The notes: generated by a model not told the origin, from the letters alone. DNA of 64,000 bases from Rhodoplanes sp963840055 (GCA_963840055.1 CAWIXM010000050.1:124001-188000), one strand, 5' to 3'. Positions 1 through 9,883 are shown, counted from the stretch's first letter. Translations and numbers: made by a program.

Positions 1-213
1 GGCGGAACGCGGTCGCGTGGATCACCCGGTCGCAATCGCGTCGAAACACGCTGCGGGTCAAACTTCGCGGCTCGGGATGCAATCGGCCGCGGCTCCTCGC
101 CGGATCGGCGGCGTAGGGCGCGGTCACTTTGCGGCGGTCAGGCATCGACATGCGACCCGTCAATTGCATCCGCTCGGCTATCACGGGCCATATCCCGTCG
201 CCCTCGTTGGCGA

Positions 214-2027
214 TCAACCATGCCGGACCGCGCCACCGACCTGGGCCGGCAGTCCCGCCTTGATGAGCGCCTCGCGATGATGCTCGCGATCGGCGTCGCG
301 GCTGTAATGGAGGCCTTCGACATAGGATGCGACGGAGAATTCGGGTTTGATGCGGAGCGTTTCCGCCACCTCGGCGGCCGCCTCTTCTGCGCGGCCAGCC
401 TGCGCGAGCGCAGCAGCGAGGTCGGCATGATATTCGGGACGGTGCCTGCCAGCAGACTGGCGATACGCGTCGGCCGCCTCCGCATAGCGGCGCGCGGCAA
501 GCAGCGCCCGACCGAGCAGATGCGCACGTTCGCGAACGCCGAACGGATCCAGGTGCGTTGCGGTTTGCAACCATTCGACCGCTTGGTCCGGTTCGCCGAA
601 CCATGTCATCAGCTCGCCGCGTTGAGCGACGATGCGAGGATCGTTCGGGTTGAGCGCGAACGCGCGGTCGTGATGCATGCGTGCGCGGGCGAGATCGCCT
701 TGGTCCATGAATGATTCGCATAGCACGCGATGGCACTCGATGTCGTTTTCGTCGAGGGCGAGCCCTTTCATCACAAGGTCGAAGGCGCGCTTGAGGTGCT
801 CACGCGAATTGCCGTCGAAGAACCCGCGCGCGACCGCCTGGCCGGTAAGACAGGCCTTCCACGCATAGGCCTGGGCAAAGCCGGGATCGATGCCGATAGC
901 GCGCTCGACGAGCGCGAACGCGGCGGCATTGTCATCTTTGGTCGCGCGGTGGTGCAGCACCTTGGCAGCCAGCAAGAGTTCGTAGGCGGCCATGTCCTTT
1001 GGAGGCGTGCGGACAATGCGCTCGGCGTAGGCCGCCTCGATCCGGCCCGGCAACGTGGCGACGATCGTGCGGGTGATGTTGTCCTGAAGGTCGAAGACGT
1101 CGGCCAGCTTGCCGTCGTACTTCTCCGCCCACAGATGGTTGCCGGTCGCCGCTTCGATGAGCTGGGCGGTAATTCGCAGCCGCTCGCCGCTCTTGCGCAC
1201 GCCGCCCTCAAGCACGTAGCGCACGCCGAGCTCCCGCCCCACCGTGCGAACGTCGACCGCGCGGCCCTTGTAGACGAAGCACGAGTTACGAGCGATGATA
1301 AACAACCAGCGGAAACGGGACAGCTCGGTGATGATGTCCTCGGATAACCCGTCGGCGAAATAGTCCTGTTCCGGGTCGCCCGACATGTTGGTAAACGGCA
1401 AGACCGCGATCGACGGCTTGTCGGGGAGCGGCAGGGCCGGCGGCCCCTTCCCGGCCACCGGCGGGCCGCGGACGCCTGCCCGGGGCTTGCGGCGGCGCCC
1501 TCCGGCAGCACGCGCCAAGCGCGGATCGGCCGATCGATGTTCTTGACGCGCAGTTCGCCCATGTCTTCGAAGCCGACCGGAAGCCGCCGCGCGACTTCGT
1601 CGTAGACGTTGCCGGAAATCACAACTCCCCCCGGGTCGGCCAACCCCTCGAGCCGCGCCGAGATGTTAACTCCGTCGCCATAGACGTCGTCCCCCTCGAC
1701 GAGGATATCACCCAGGTTGACGCCAATCCGAAAGGAGATGCGGTGATCGGGCGGTTCGTTCTGCTCGCGCGCCGCGATGGATTGCTGGATTGCGACAGCG
1801 CTGCGCACGGCATCGACAGCGGAGGCAAACTCAACCAAGGCGCCGTCGCCCGTGAGCTTGACGAGTCGGCCGCGGTGGCTGTCGATCGCTGGATCGACCA
1901 CCTCCCGCCGCAAGGTTTTCAGCCGCGCCAGGGTGCCTTCTTCGTTCTTTTCCATCAGGCGCGAGTAGCCAACAACGTCTGCGACCAAAATAGCCGCCAA
2001 CCTGCGCTGCATTCGGTCATCAGCCAT
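214..2027 (-). pseudogene. Adenylate/guanylate cyclase with TPR repeats, frameshifted
   Basis: The 5' part (ATG at 2025-2027, start MADDRMQRRL) is a class III nucleotide cyclase domain: RLAAILVADVVGYSRLM, then TGDGALVEF and GVNLGDILVEGDDVYGDGVN. The 3' part continues in another frame from about 1500. It begins with the typical linker PDKPSIAVLPF and DYFADGLSEDIITELSR and then runs through TPR-like helices to the stop at 214. In family members these two halves are one protein of about 600 residues, so one indel within a GC-rich stretch around 1470-1505 breaks the frame. It may be real decay or a sequencing error. If intact it would make cAMP in the cytoplasm in response to an unknown signal. 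An upstream ATG at 2099 adds 24 residues with no cyclase similarity and was not chosen. Confidence 0.8.
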
Positions 2028-2352
2028 CAGACAGTTCCAGTCGGAGCGCTCGCGAACGAATGAAACTGCGGTCGCTGCGGCGGGCCCGGCCCAACTCATG
2101 AATGAAGAACGGTCTTGAGTGCAAGGCCTAGTCGCATCGGTCGACCAGGCAAAACCTCTCCAGCTCGGGGAACGGCGGGTAGGTCATGCCGTTGCATTGG
2201 TCGCCGATCACCTCCGTAAGGTGCGCGACCTCGCTGGCAAGGAAAGGAGATGGGCGCATTCCCTTCTCCGACGACACATGCGGTTGGGCAGGCGTTGACC
2301 AAATCCGGAACGGCCCTTAACTACACTGAGGAATATGACAATTGCGGGAACC
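2028..2352. other. Intergenic region between cyclase and erpA
   Basis: This stretch separates two divergently transcribed genes. I see no convincing coding sequence: the open frames here lack a ribosome site and family-like sequence. It should hold the promoters of the cyclase (leftward) and of the Fe-S carrier (rightward), but I could not assign clear -35/-10 boxes. Confidence 0.4.
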
Positions 2353-2682
2353 ATGACCACGCAAGTGACGCTAACCGACCGCGCCGTCCGGCGGATCGGC
2401 GAAATCCTCAAGGCGGAGCCCGCCGGCACGATGCTGCGCGTCTGCGTAGAGGGCGGCGGCTGTTCCGGCTTCCAGTACAAATTCGATCTCGACCGCGACC
2501 GGGCGAGCGACGATCTGGTGCTGGCGCGCGACGGCGCGACCGTGTTGATCGACCCGGTATCGCTGCAATACATGGCCGGCGCCGAGATCGACTATGTCGA
2601 CGACCTGATCGGCGCGTCGTTCAAGATCAACAATCCGATCGCGGCGGCCTCCTGCGGCTGCGGGACAAGTTTTTCGATCTAA
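2353..2682 (+). CDS. erpA: Iron-sulfur cluster insertion protein (HesB/IscA/ErpA family)
   Basis: This is a 109-residue A-type Fe-S carrier that binds a cluster and passes it to apo-proteins in the cytoplasm. The three conserved cysteines are present: one in EGGGCSGFQY (residue 37) and two in the C-terminal CGCGTSF (residues 101 and 103). Length and the start TLTDRAVRRIGEIL fit the family. An in-frame ATG at 2335 is possible; I chose MTTQVTL because it matches family N-termini. Family members that sit alone, away from isc/suf genes, as here, are usually called ErpA, and that part of the name is inferred from family and context. Confidence 0.87.
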   Translation: MTTQVTLTDRAVRRIGEILKAEPAGTMLRVCVEGGGCSGFQYKFDLDRDRASDDLVLARDGATVLIDPVSLQYMAGAEIDYVDDLIGASFKINNPIAAASCGCGTSFSI

Positions 2683-3167
2683 GTCTGAAACAACGCCGCG
2701 GAGACGCCACGTGACGCGGCTTGGCGCTGCGGCTCGAACCGTGCCACGAAGGCCTGCAGGATCCTCCCGGCCTGCGGCTCCACCAACCCCGCAAGCATCG
2801 GCTGCACGAACGAAGGCACCACTGCGATATCGAGCGTCATGTCGAAGGTCACTTCGCAGCCGCCCGGCACATCGCGAAAGCGCCAGACATTGGAAAAGGA
2901 TCGAATGAACTTGGTCCCGATCGAATGGACCTCGATGCACGACGGATAAGTGAGCGTCGTGACGGAATCCAGTTCCTCTTCGAGCGTAAGAAATCCCAAT
3001 TGAAGCGCCATCACTGACTTGGTCTTATACTGGTTTCCCTCTCTTTCTACGACCTCGGCACTTTTATAACCAGGCACAAAGCTAGGAAATGCTTCCACAT
3101 CTGCAAACAAAGGCATGAGCTCCCTTGCGCTCGCGTTCTCGAATACGTGTGTTTTACTGGCGTGCAT
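2679..3167 (-). CDS. Coenzyme Q-binding COQ10/RatA-like START-domain protein
   Basis: A 162-residue protein of the polyketide cyclase/START superfamily. The N-terminal pattern FENASARELMPLFADVEAF, with PSFVPGYKSAEVV after it, is typical of the COQ10/RatA family, which binds ubiquinone or isoprenoid lipids and supports respiration. It converges on the Fe-S carrier gene and overlaps its stop by four bases. The last 15 residues after the family core look unconstrained. In E. coli a relative (RatA) was described as a toxin, but no RatB partner lies next to it here, so the CoQ-binding role is preferred. Confidence 0.82.
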   Translation of the reverse strand: MHASKTHVFENASARELMPLFADVEAFPSFVPGYKSAEVVEREGNQYKTKSVMALQLGFLTLEEELDSVTTLTYPSCIEVHSIGTKFIRSFSNVWRFRDVPGGCEVTFDMTLDIAVVPSFVQPMLAGLVEPQAGRILQAFVARFEPQRQAASRGVSAALFQT

Positions 3168-3358
3168 GAAATAAACTTCCTCTCATATTAAAATATATAG
3201 CCAGAATCAGCTGATTCCATGAACTGGCGCAAAAAATTCGGATATTTCATGCTTATCCGCAGAACGCGAACGATTGCCAGCCCCGGCGAAGGCGGGACGA
3301 GCCTATTCTTATCCGAGCCCGAGTTGTTCCCGCTCTCGCCGCGCGTTAACCATCCCCT

Positions 3359-5656
3359 ATGAGCGACATACTGATTCCCCCCGATCCCTCCGAGGTTCAC
3401 GACGTTGCGCTGCGGACGGCGCTGGAGGAGCGCTACCTCGCCTATGCGCTGTCGACGATCATGGATCGAGCGCTTCCCGACGCGCGGGACGGGCTCAAAC
3501 CGGTGCATCGGCGGCTCTTGTATGCGATGCGCCTGCTTCGCCTCGACCCCGGCGCGGCCTGCAAGAAATGCGCGCGCGTGGTCGGCGATGTGATCGGCAA
3601 GTTCCACCCGCATGGCGACCAGGCGGTGTACGACGCGCTGGTGCGGCTCGCTCAGGATTTCTCCCAGCGTTACCCGCTGATCGACGGCCAGGGCAATTTC
3701 GGCAATATCGACGGCGACAATCCGGCCGCCATGCGTTACACCGAGGCGCGGCTCACCGAGGTCGCCCGGCTGATGCTGGACGGGCTCGACGAGGACGCCG
3801 TCGCCTTCCGCCCGACCTATGACGGCTCCGAGGAAGAGCCGGTGGTGCTGCCCGGCGCCTTCCCCAACCTGCTGGCGAACGGCGCGCAGGGAATCGCGGT
3901 CGGCATGGCCACCGCGATCCCGCCGCACAACGCCGCCGAGCTGTGCGACGCCGCCCTGCACCTGATCGAGCACCCCAACGCCAAGAGCCGCAATCTCCTG
4001 AAATTCGTGCCGGGACCCGATCTGCCGACGGGCGGGCTGATTGTCGACTCGCGCGAAACGATTGCCGAGGCTTACACCACCGGGCGCGGCGGCTTCCGGG
4101 TGCGGGCGCGCTGGACCAAGGAAGACACCGGCCGCGGAACCTATGTCATCGTGGTCACGGAAATCCCGTGGCTGGTGCAGAAGTCGCGGCTGGTGGAGCG
4201 GCTCGCCGAGCTTCTCAACGAGAAAAAGCTCCCGCTGCTCGCCGATGTCCGCGACGAATCGGCCGAGGACATCCGGCTCGTCCTCGAACCGCGGGCGCGC
4301 ACGGTCGATCCTGAACTCCTGATGGAGTCGTTGTTCAAGCTGACCGACCTCGAAACCCGCATCCCGCTCAACATGAATGTATTGGTGCGCGGCAAGGTCC
4401 CGCGGGTGATTGGGCTCGCCGAGGCGCTGCGGGAATGGCTCGACCATCGCCGCGACGTGCTGCGGCGGCGGTCGAACCATCGGCTCGCCCAGATCGCCCA
4501 TCGCCTCGAAGTGCTGGGCGGCTATCTCGTCGCCTATCTCAATCTCGACCGGGTGATCCGCATCATCCGCCGGGAGGACGAGCCGAAGCCGGTGCTGATC
4601 AGCACCTTCTCGCTCACCGAGGTGCAGGCCGACGCCATCCTCAACATGCGGCTGCGCAATCTGCGCCGGCTGGAGGAGATGGAAATCCGCGCCGAGGACA
4701 AGGCGCTGCGGGCGGAGGAGCGCGAATTGCGGGCGCTGGTGCGCTCGGAGCAGAAGCAGTGGTCGAAGGTCGCCGATCAAATCAAGGAAGTGCGCGCGGC
4801 GTTCGGACCGAAGACCGCGCTGGGAAAGCGCCGCACCGGCTTCGCGCTGGCGCCCGCCCATGACGAGGCGGCGATCGAAGAAGCCATGGCGGTGCGCGAA
4901 CCGATCACCGTCGTGGTCTCCGACAAGGGCTGGATCCGGGCGCTAAAAGGCACCGTGACCGACTTCTCCTGCGTCGCCTTCAAAACGGATGACCGGCTCA
5001 AATTCGCCTTTCCGGCCGAGACCACCTCGAAGATTCTGGTGCTCGCCACCAATGGCCGCTTCTACACCCTCGACGCCGGAAAGCTTCCCGGCGGGCGCGG
5101 TCATGGCGAGCCGGTCCGTCTGTTCATCGATCTCGAACAGGACGCCGACCTGGTGTCGGCCTTCCCCTACGCAGGCGGGCGCAAGTTCCTGGTCGCGAGC
5201 CACGCCGGGCGCGGTTTCATCGTGCCGGAGGATGAGTGCCTCGCCAATACGCGCAAGGGCAAGCAAGTATTGAATGTGACCCCGCCGGACGAGGCGCGGG
5301 CGCTGACCGCAGTTGATGGTGACCTTGTCGCGATCATCGGGGAGAACCGCAAGCTCGTGATTTTCGCGCTCGACCAAATCCCCGAGATGGGCCGCGGGCG
5401 CGGGGTGCGGCTGCAGCGTTACAAGGACGGCGGTCTGTCGGACGTGACCACCCTCAAGAGCGTGGATGGCCTGTCCTGGACCGACGCGGCCGGACGCGTG
5501 TTCACGCTGGCGCTGAAGGAGCTCTCCGACTGGCGCGGCAATCGCGCCGACGCCGGCCGGATCGCGCCCAAGGGTTTTCCGCGGACCAACCAATTTGGCC
5601 CGCGGGGTGGCGTCGGAAACGGCGCCGAGACTGCGAGCCCGGAATCTGAAAACTGA
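3359..5656 (+). CDS. parC: DNA topoisomerase IV subunit A
   Basis: The 765-residue product is the breakage-reunion subunit of topoisomerase IV, which unlinks daughter chromosomes together with ParE. The N-terminal core ALEERYLAYALSTIMDRALPD, the winged-helix segment KFHPHGDQAVYDALVRLAQD and the active-site tyrosine Y127 (AAMRYTEARLT) are present. The C-terminal beta-propeller blades follow (for example GRGRGVRLQRYKDGG near residue 680). The position equivalent to E. coli ParC Ser80, a quinolone-contact residue, is Gln88, and the acidic position is Asp92. It faces away from the COQ10-like gene and converges with recO. Long open frames on the opposite strand are shadows of its biased codon use. 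Confidence 0.96.
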   Translation: MSDILIPPDPSEVHDVALRTALEERYLAYALSTIMDRALPDARDGLKPVHRRLLYAMRLLRLDPGAACKKCARVVGDVIGKFHPHGDQAVYDALVRLAQDFSQRYPLIDGQGNFGNIDGDNPAAMRYTEARLTEVARLMLDGLDEDAVAFRPTYDGSEEEPVVLPGAFPNLLANGAQGIAVGMATAIPPHNAAELCDAALHLIEHPNAKSRNLLKFVPGPDLPTGGLIVDSRETIAEAYTTGRGGFRVRARWTKEDTGRGTYVIVVTEIPWLVQKSRLVERLAELLNEKKLPLLADVRDESAEDIRLVLEPRARTVDPELLMESLFKLTDLETRIPLNMNVLVRGKVPRVIGLAEALREWLDHRRDVLRRRSNHRLAQIAHRLEVLGGYLVAYLNLDRVIRIIRREDEPKPVLISTFSLTEVQADAILNMRLRNLRRLEEMEIRAEDKALRAEERELRALVRSEQKQWSKVADQIKEVRAAFGPKTALGKRRTGFALAPAHDEAAIEEAMAVREPITVVVSDKGWIRALKGTVTDFSCVAFKTDDRLKFAFPAETTSKILVLATNGRFYTLDAGKLPGGRGHGEPVRLFIDLEQDADLVSAFPYAGGRKFLVASHAGRGFIVPEDECLANTRKGKQVLNVTPPDEARALTAVDGDLVAIIGENRKLVIFALDQIPEMGRGRGVRLQRYKDGGLSDVTTLKSVDGLSWTDAAGRVFTLALKELSDWRGNRADAGRIAPKGFPRTNQFGPRGGVGNGAETASPESEN

Positions 5657-6079
5657 CGCCAATTATTTCGTGGTATTCCGCCTAAGTAAGTAATTTACCT
5701 AAGGTAATTTACCGGAGTAAGCGAGCTTTTGCCGAAAAAAGCCGGCCTGCCCGATCCGTTAACTATCGTGAGAGAGATGGACGTGAATCAGATCGACCGC
5801 AATCCGGAGAGTATCCGCGCGACAAGAACAAAAATGATGCCTCTGCTGCGCTACGATCAGCCTACGCCCGCGAGATGCGCCACGCGTTCCTAAAGGCCGG
5901 AATGCGTGCAAGCGGGTAACGGCGATAAATGCCGTAATGCATGATCAAGCGCCGAAAAAACGCGCGCATGGGACTAACCCTTACTCGAGCCAGAACCTTA
6001 ACGCCTTACCCCGAGGCTCGGTTCCGCTCTTCGTTCATGATACTGGCCAGCGCATTTTAGCGCATGCGCTCGCGGCGGC
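5657..6079. other. Intergenic region between parC and recO
   Basis: About 420 bases lie between two convergent genes. The sequence GTAATTTACC occurs twice, 14 bp apart, at 5690-5699 and 5704-5713. The region is less GC-rich than its neighbours. A 38-codon open frame starts at 5777 (MDVNQIDRNPESI) but has no clear support. I see no RNA gene or recognisable remnant. Confidence 0.4.
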
Positions 6080-6871
6080 CTATGCCGAACGCAACACAGC
6101 ATTTAAAAAATGGGAGCGTGTGTCCGGCAAAGCAAGGCCGCGCGGTTCGAACAGGTGGCGTGCAAGGAAAAATTCGGTCAGCGCGAAACCGGCGGCGAGC
6201 TCGTCTGGCGAGACTTCCTCGCGCTCATGAACCACGAGCCCCCTCCCACCTCGCTCCGCTCCGCCCCCTCCTCCGCCCGCCGGGAAGGGTTGGGAGGGCG
6301 CTAAAAAAGCCGGGAGCGCGAGCAGCCGGTCATGCCAGGCTTCGCCGGCCGTTCGCGATACCGCCCGTCCGGATTTCGGCGACACATAGACGAGCTCGGT
6401 CGTTTCCCCGGTTGCGGCGCAGCACGTAAGGTCGAGTCCGAAGCCGAGCTCGGCGAGCAATTGCAGCTCGAACCGCAGCACCAACGCTCCGGCGATCGCG
6501 GGATCGCCGACCCGGTCGAGCACGGCCTCAAGCGCGTCATGCACCGCCGGATGCGGGTCGCGCTCGGGCAGGAGCCGCACCAGCGCGGCGAGATAGCTCA
6601 CGCCGTACAGTGCATGCGGGACGGGCAGAAAGGCTCCGGCGCGCAGCCTTATGCCCTCGACCGCGTAGTGACCGAGATGTTCGTCGAGCCGCGCCCGCCA
6701 GGTCGCGCACACCACGTTGCCGGGCTGCAGCACCGGCCGCAGCCGCGACCCCGCCCCTCCCCGCACCAAGCCGAGATGGCGGCCGCGCCCGCGCGTCATC
6801 AGCTCGAGGATGGCGTTCGCCTCGCCATGCCTGCGAGCGCCGAGCACGATGCCTTCCTCGGTCCACTGCAT
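6080..6871 (-). CDS. recO: DNA repair protein RecO
   Basis: This 263-residue protein is the recombination mediator of the RecFOR pathway, which loads RecA on gapped DNA. The start MQWTEEGIVLGARRHGEANAI and the OB-fold segment GNVVCATWRARLDEHLGHY are characteristic, as is the C-terminal FFLARHLFEPRG. It is the last gene of the era block and begins 19 bases after the era stop. One odd segment, about residues 190-215, is rich in glycine and arginine (PAGGGGGGAERGGRG). It is encoded by a C-rich tract near 6236-6300 that looks like an insertion relative to the family. Confidence 0.92.
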   Translation of the reverse strand: MQWTEEGIVLGARRHGEANAILELMTRGRGRHLGLVRGGAGSRLRPVLQPGNVVCATWRARLDEHLGHYAVEGIRLRAGAFLPVPHALYGVSYLAALVRLLPERDPHPAVHDALEAVLDRVGDPAIAGALVLRFELQLLAELGFGLDLTCCAATGETTELVYVSPKSGRAVSRTAGEAWHDRLLALPAFLAPSQPFPAGGGGGGAERGGRGLVVHEREEVSPDELAAGFALTEFFLARHLFEPRGLALPDTRSHFLNAVLRSA

Positions 6872-6890
6872 CCGAGCGCTCAGCCCATAT

Positions 6891-7814
6891 TCACTCGCGT
6901 GGAAACTCCAAGCCCATCTCGCGATAACGTTCTGGGTCGTCGGCCCAGTCTTCGCGTATTTTCACGAAGAGAAACAGATGCACCGGCTGGCCGATCAGGT
7001 CGGCGATCTCCTTGCGGGCGTCCGAGCCGATGGCCTTGATCGTCTGCCCGCCCTTGCCGAGCACGATCTTGCGCTGGCTTTCACGCTCGACATAGATCGT
7101 CTGCTCGATCCGCACCGAGCCGTCCGGCTGCTCCTTCCACGCCTCCGTCTCGACCGTCGAGCGGTAGGGCAACTCCTGATGGAGCCGCAGAAACAGCTTC
7201 TCCCGCGTAATCTCGGCGGCGAGGCTGCGCAGCGGCGCATCCGAGATCTGATCTTCGGGGTAGAGCCAGGGCCCCTCGGGCACTTCGTGCGCGAGCCATG
7301 CTTTGAGGTCGGCGATCCCGTCTCCGGTGAGCGCCGAGATCATGAAGGTCGCGGCAAAGGCAACCCGCGCATTCACCGTGCGCGCGAGATCGAGCAGGAT
7401 GGGCTTGGCGACGACATCGATCTTGTTGAGCACAAGCGCCTTGCGCGCGGCGAGGGTCGCCAGCCGGTCGAGGATCGCGCCGGTATCCGCATCGAGCCCG
7501 CGCTTGGCGTCGACGACGAGCAAGGCGATATCGGCGTCCTGGGCGCCCGACCAGGCGGTCTTCACCATGGCGCGTTCGAGCCGCCGGCGCGGAGCGAACA
7601 GGCCGGGTGTATCAACAAAGATCAGTTGCGCGTTCCCTTCCAACGCAATGCCGCGAACGAGACTACGCGTCGTCTGCACCTTGGGGCTGACGATCGTGAC
7701 CTTGCCGCCGACCAGCGCATTCACCAGCGTCGATTTGCCGACATTGGGCGCGCCGATCACCGCGACGAAGCCACAACGGGTCGCATCCGTCGGCCGCTGC
7801 GCCGCCTCAGCCAT
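6891..7814 (-). CDS. era: GTPase Era
   Basis: A 307-residue GTPase that binds 16S rRNA and assists 30S subunit maturation. The G motifs are clear: GAPNVGKSTLVN (G1), VDTPGLF (G3) and LNKIDVV (G4). The C-terminal KH domain contains RKIVLGKGGQTIKAIG. The gene overlaps the end of rnc by 8 bases, which suggests translational coupling; this fits their joint role in rRNA processing. Length and motifs are normal. Confidence 0.97.
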   Translation of the reverse strand: MAEAAQRPTDATRCGFVAVIGAPNVGKSTLVNALVGGKVTIVSPKVQTTRSLVRGIALEGNAQLIFVDTPGLFAPRRRLERAMVKTAWSGAQDADIALLVVDAKRGLDADTGAILDRLATLAARKALVLNKIDVVAKPILLDLARTVNARVAFAATFMISALTGDGIADLKAWLAHEVPEGPWLYPEDQISDAPLRSLAAEITREKLFLRLHQELPYRSTVETEAWKEQPDGSVRIEQTIYVERESQRKIVLGKGGQTIKAIGSDARKEIADLIGQPVHLFLFVKIREDWADDPERYREMGLEFPRE

Positions 7815-8517
7815 CCGCGTTCACCGTAGGCACGTGCTCGCGGGCGAGCAGCGCCGCGGCCGCAGCCTGTTCCGCCGCCCGTTTCGACCGGCCTAGCCCT
7901 TCCGCGGGGGCCATGTCTGGAAGTTCCACGACGACCCGGAACACGGGATCGTGGTGGGGACCGCTCCGCTCAATTTCTCGGTAACACGGCGTCGGCAGGC
8001 CGCGCCCTTGCGCCCATTCCTGCAGCACGGTCTTCGGGTCACGCAGCGGCCGCACCGACTTGAGCATGCGCTCGCCCCACAGCCGCTCCACCATGGTGGC
8101 GGCTGCCGGATAGTCGCCATCGACGAACACCGCCCCGATCAGCGCTTCGCATACGTCGGCGAGGATCGCGACGCGCCGCTGTCCACCGGCATTCGCCTCC
8201 GAGACCCCAAGCTTGATCGCCGAGCCGAGATCAATGGCGCGAGCGATGTCCGCGCAAGTTTCCTTGCGTACGAGATCGGCGAGCCGGCGCGACAACTCGC
8301 CCTCCGCCGCCTTGGGAAAAGCGCGATACAGCATGTCGGAGACGACAAGCCCGAGCACGTGATCGCCCAAGAATTCAAGACGCTGGTAGCTCGCCGACCG
8401 CGTCTTGCCAGACAGCGCCGAGATGTGCGTGAGCGCGCTTTCCAGGAGGCCCGGCTCGGAGAAGGAGTACCCGATACGGGCCTCGAGGTCGCGTTTTCTC
8501 TGCGCCCTCTCGCTCAT
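7807..8517 (-). CDS. rnc: Ribonuclease III
   Basis: This enzyme cleaves double-stranded RNA in rRNA precursors. The product is 236 residues. The signature QRLEFLGDHVLGLVVSDML near residue 45 carries the catalytic acidic residues, and a double-stranded RNA-binding domain occupies the C-terminus (DPKTVLQEWAQGRGLPTP onward). The start MSERAQRKRDLEARIGYSF was chosen because its ATG overlaps the lepB stop as ATGA at 8514-8517. A longer frame upstream would run into lepB. Confidence 0.96.
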   Translation of the reverse strand: MSERAQRKRDLEARIGYSFSEPGLLESALTHISALSGKTRSASYQRLEFLGDHVLGLVVSDMLYRAFPKAAEGELSRRLADLVRKETCADIARAIDLGSAIKLGVSEANAGGQRRVAILADVCEALIGAVFVDGDYPAAATMVERLWGERMLKSVRPLRDPKTVLQEWAQGRGLPTPCYREIERSGPHHDPVFRVVVELPDMAPAEGLGRSKRAAEQAAAAALLAREHVPTVNADG

Positions 8518-9323
8518 CTGACAATCGTGAACAACCGGCTCCAACGAACGGCCCAAGGCCATGCCCACACGTGCCAGGCGGGAATCCCCTCGCCAATCGA
8601 GAAGAATATGATCTGCGCGCGGCCGACAAAATTCTCAAAGGGCACGTAGCCAACCTGGCTCAGCACCCGGCTGTCGGTCGAATTGTCGCGATTGTCGCCC
8701 ATCATGAAATAATGGCCGGGCGGAACTTCGTAGACCTGGGTGTTGTCGAGAAAGCCGTTGTCCTGGAGATCGAGCGTGTCGTAGCTCACGCCGTTGGGCA
8801 GCGTTTCTCGCCACCGTCGCACGCGAACCGGATAGCCGCTCTCATCATCGACATAATCTGAGACACGCTCGCGCTTGACCGCCTGGCCGTTGATGTGGAG
8901 CACGCCCCCGATCACCTGGATGCGGTCGCCCGGCAGGCCGATCACGCGCTTGATGTAGTCGGTCGAGTCGTCCTTCGGCAGGCGGAACACCGCAACGTCG
9001 CCTCGATCGGGCGGAGACGCTAAGATGCGCCCAGAATACAAGGGCGGTGACAACGGAAACGAGTAGCGGCTGTACCCGTAGCTGTACTTCGACACGAACA
9101 AGTAATCGCCGATCAACAGCGTCGACATCATCGATCCGGAGGGGATGTTGAACGGCTGGAACAGAAAGGTGCGGATGACAAGGGCGATGATCAGCGCGTG
9201 AAAGATGACGCGGACGGTTTCGGCAATGCCGCCCTCTTTCTTCTTCTCGCGCTGTTTTTCCTGACCGGACACTCTCATCGGCCTCTCTTGTGTTCGCTTG
9301 CCGTTACCCGTCAGATTGCTCAA
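8514..9323 (-). CDS. lepB: Signal peptidase I
   Basis: This inner-membrane protease removes Sec and Tat signal peptides. A transmembrane segment (VIFHALIIALVIRTFLF) precedes the catalytic serine in PSGSMMSTLL. The general-base lysine lies in DYIKRVIGLPGD, and box E is GDNRDNSTDSR. The product is up to 269 residues; an internal ATG at 9278 (MRVSGQEKQREKKK) would give 254 and is also plausible. It sits between acpS and rnc in the conserved order and its stop overlaps the rnc start. Confidence 0.96.
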   Translation of the reverse strand: MSNLTGNGKRTQERPMRVSGQEKQREKKKEGGIAETVRVIFHALIIALVIRTFLFQPFNIPSGSMMSTLLIGDYLFVSKYSYGYSRYSFPLSPPLYSGRILASPPDRGDVAVFRLPKDDSTDYIKRVIGLPGDRIQVIGGVLHINGQAVKRERVSDYVDDESGYPVRVRRWRETLPNGVSYDTLDLQDNGFLDNTQVYEVPPGHYFMMGDNRDNSTDSRVLSQVGYVPFENFVGRAQIIFFSIGEGIPAWHVWAWPWAVRWSRLFTIVR

Positions 9324-9463
9324 CTACGTCCGAAACGCAGCCATGCGGTGCCGCCGCAAACCTTTCGAGAATTGCATGTTGGGATGCCGGCGTGAGGCCT
9401 TCCGGTCATGAAAACGAAATCATGGAGGCCGAAGTTCTAGCCGCTCGGGACCGAACGCGCAAA

Positions 9464-9883
9464 TCAGACCATTCGCTCCTCTCTTGCGCCCGGAAACGCC
9501 CAAATGATGACGAAGGCCTGCGCCAAAGGCCATTCGTCGGTCAACGCAAGCTCGATGCGCGCCGCAAATCCCGGTGGCGTGAGGGTCGCAAGTCGCGCCG
9601 ACGCCCCCCCGGTGAGGCTCAGGGTCGGCCGCCCGGAGGGGAGATTGACGACCCCGATATCACGAAAGAACACGCCTTTGCGAAACCCGGTGCCGAGGGC
9701 CTTGGCGCAAGCCTCCTTGGCGGCGAACCGTTTCGCATAGGTCGGGACGCGATTCGCACGTCGCTCGGCGCGGGCGCGCTCCTTCGCCGTAAAGATGCGG
9801 TCGAGGAACCGCTCGCCAAAACGCGCGATCGTCCGCTCGATCCGGCGAATATCAACGATGTCGGTGCCGATGCCGATGATCAC
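9464..9883 (-). CDS. acpS: Holo-[acyl-carrier-protein] synthase
   Basis: This 139-residue enzyme transfers 4'-phosphopantetheine from CoA to acyl carrier protein. The N-terminal motif IGIGTDIVDIRRIERT and the central RFAAKEACAKALGTG are the two family signatures, with the metal-binding Asp and Glu visible. Its ATG overlaps the pdxJ stop (ATGA at 9880-9883), so the two are probably translationally coupled. Confidence 0.96.
   Translation of the reverse strand: MIIGIGTDIVDIRRIERTIARFGERFLDRIFTAKERARAERRANRVPTYAKRFAAKEACAKALGTGFRKGVFFRDIGVVNLPSGRPTLSLTGGASARLATLTPPGFAARIELALTDEWPLAQAFVIIWAFPGAREERMV

Noticed and set aside
3188..4861. 557-codon open frame opposite parC
   Set aside because: It mirrors parC codon bias, is rich in His/Arg/Asp-type shadow composition, has no ribosome site and matches no family.
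6130..6155. GGTTCGAA stretch resembling a tRNA T-loop
   Set aside because: It lies inside recO coding sequence and no acceptor or anticodon stems can be folded around it.
5937..6230. 97-codon open frame between parC and recO
   Set aside because: It runs into recO on the other strand, has no ribosome site and no recognisable protein features.
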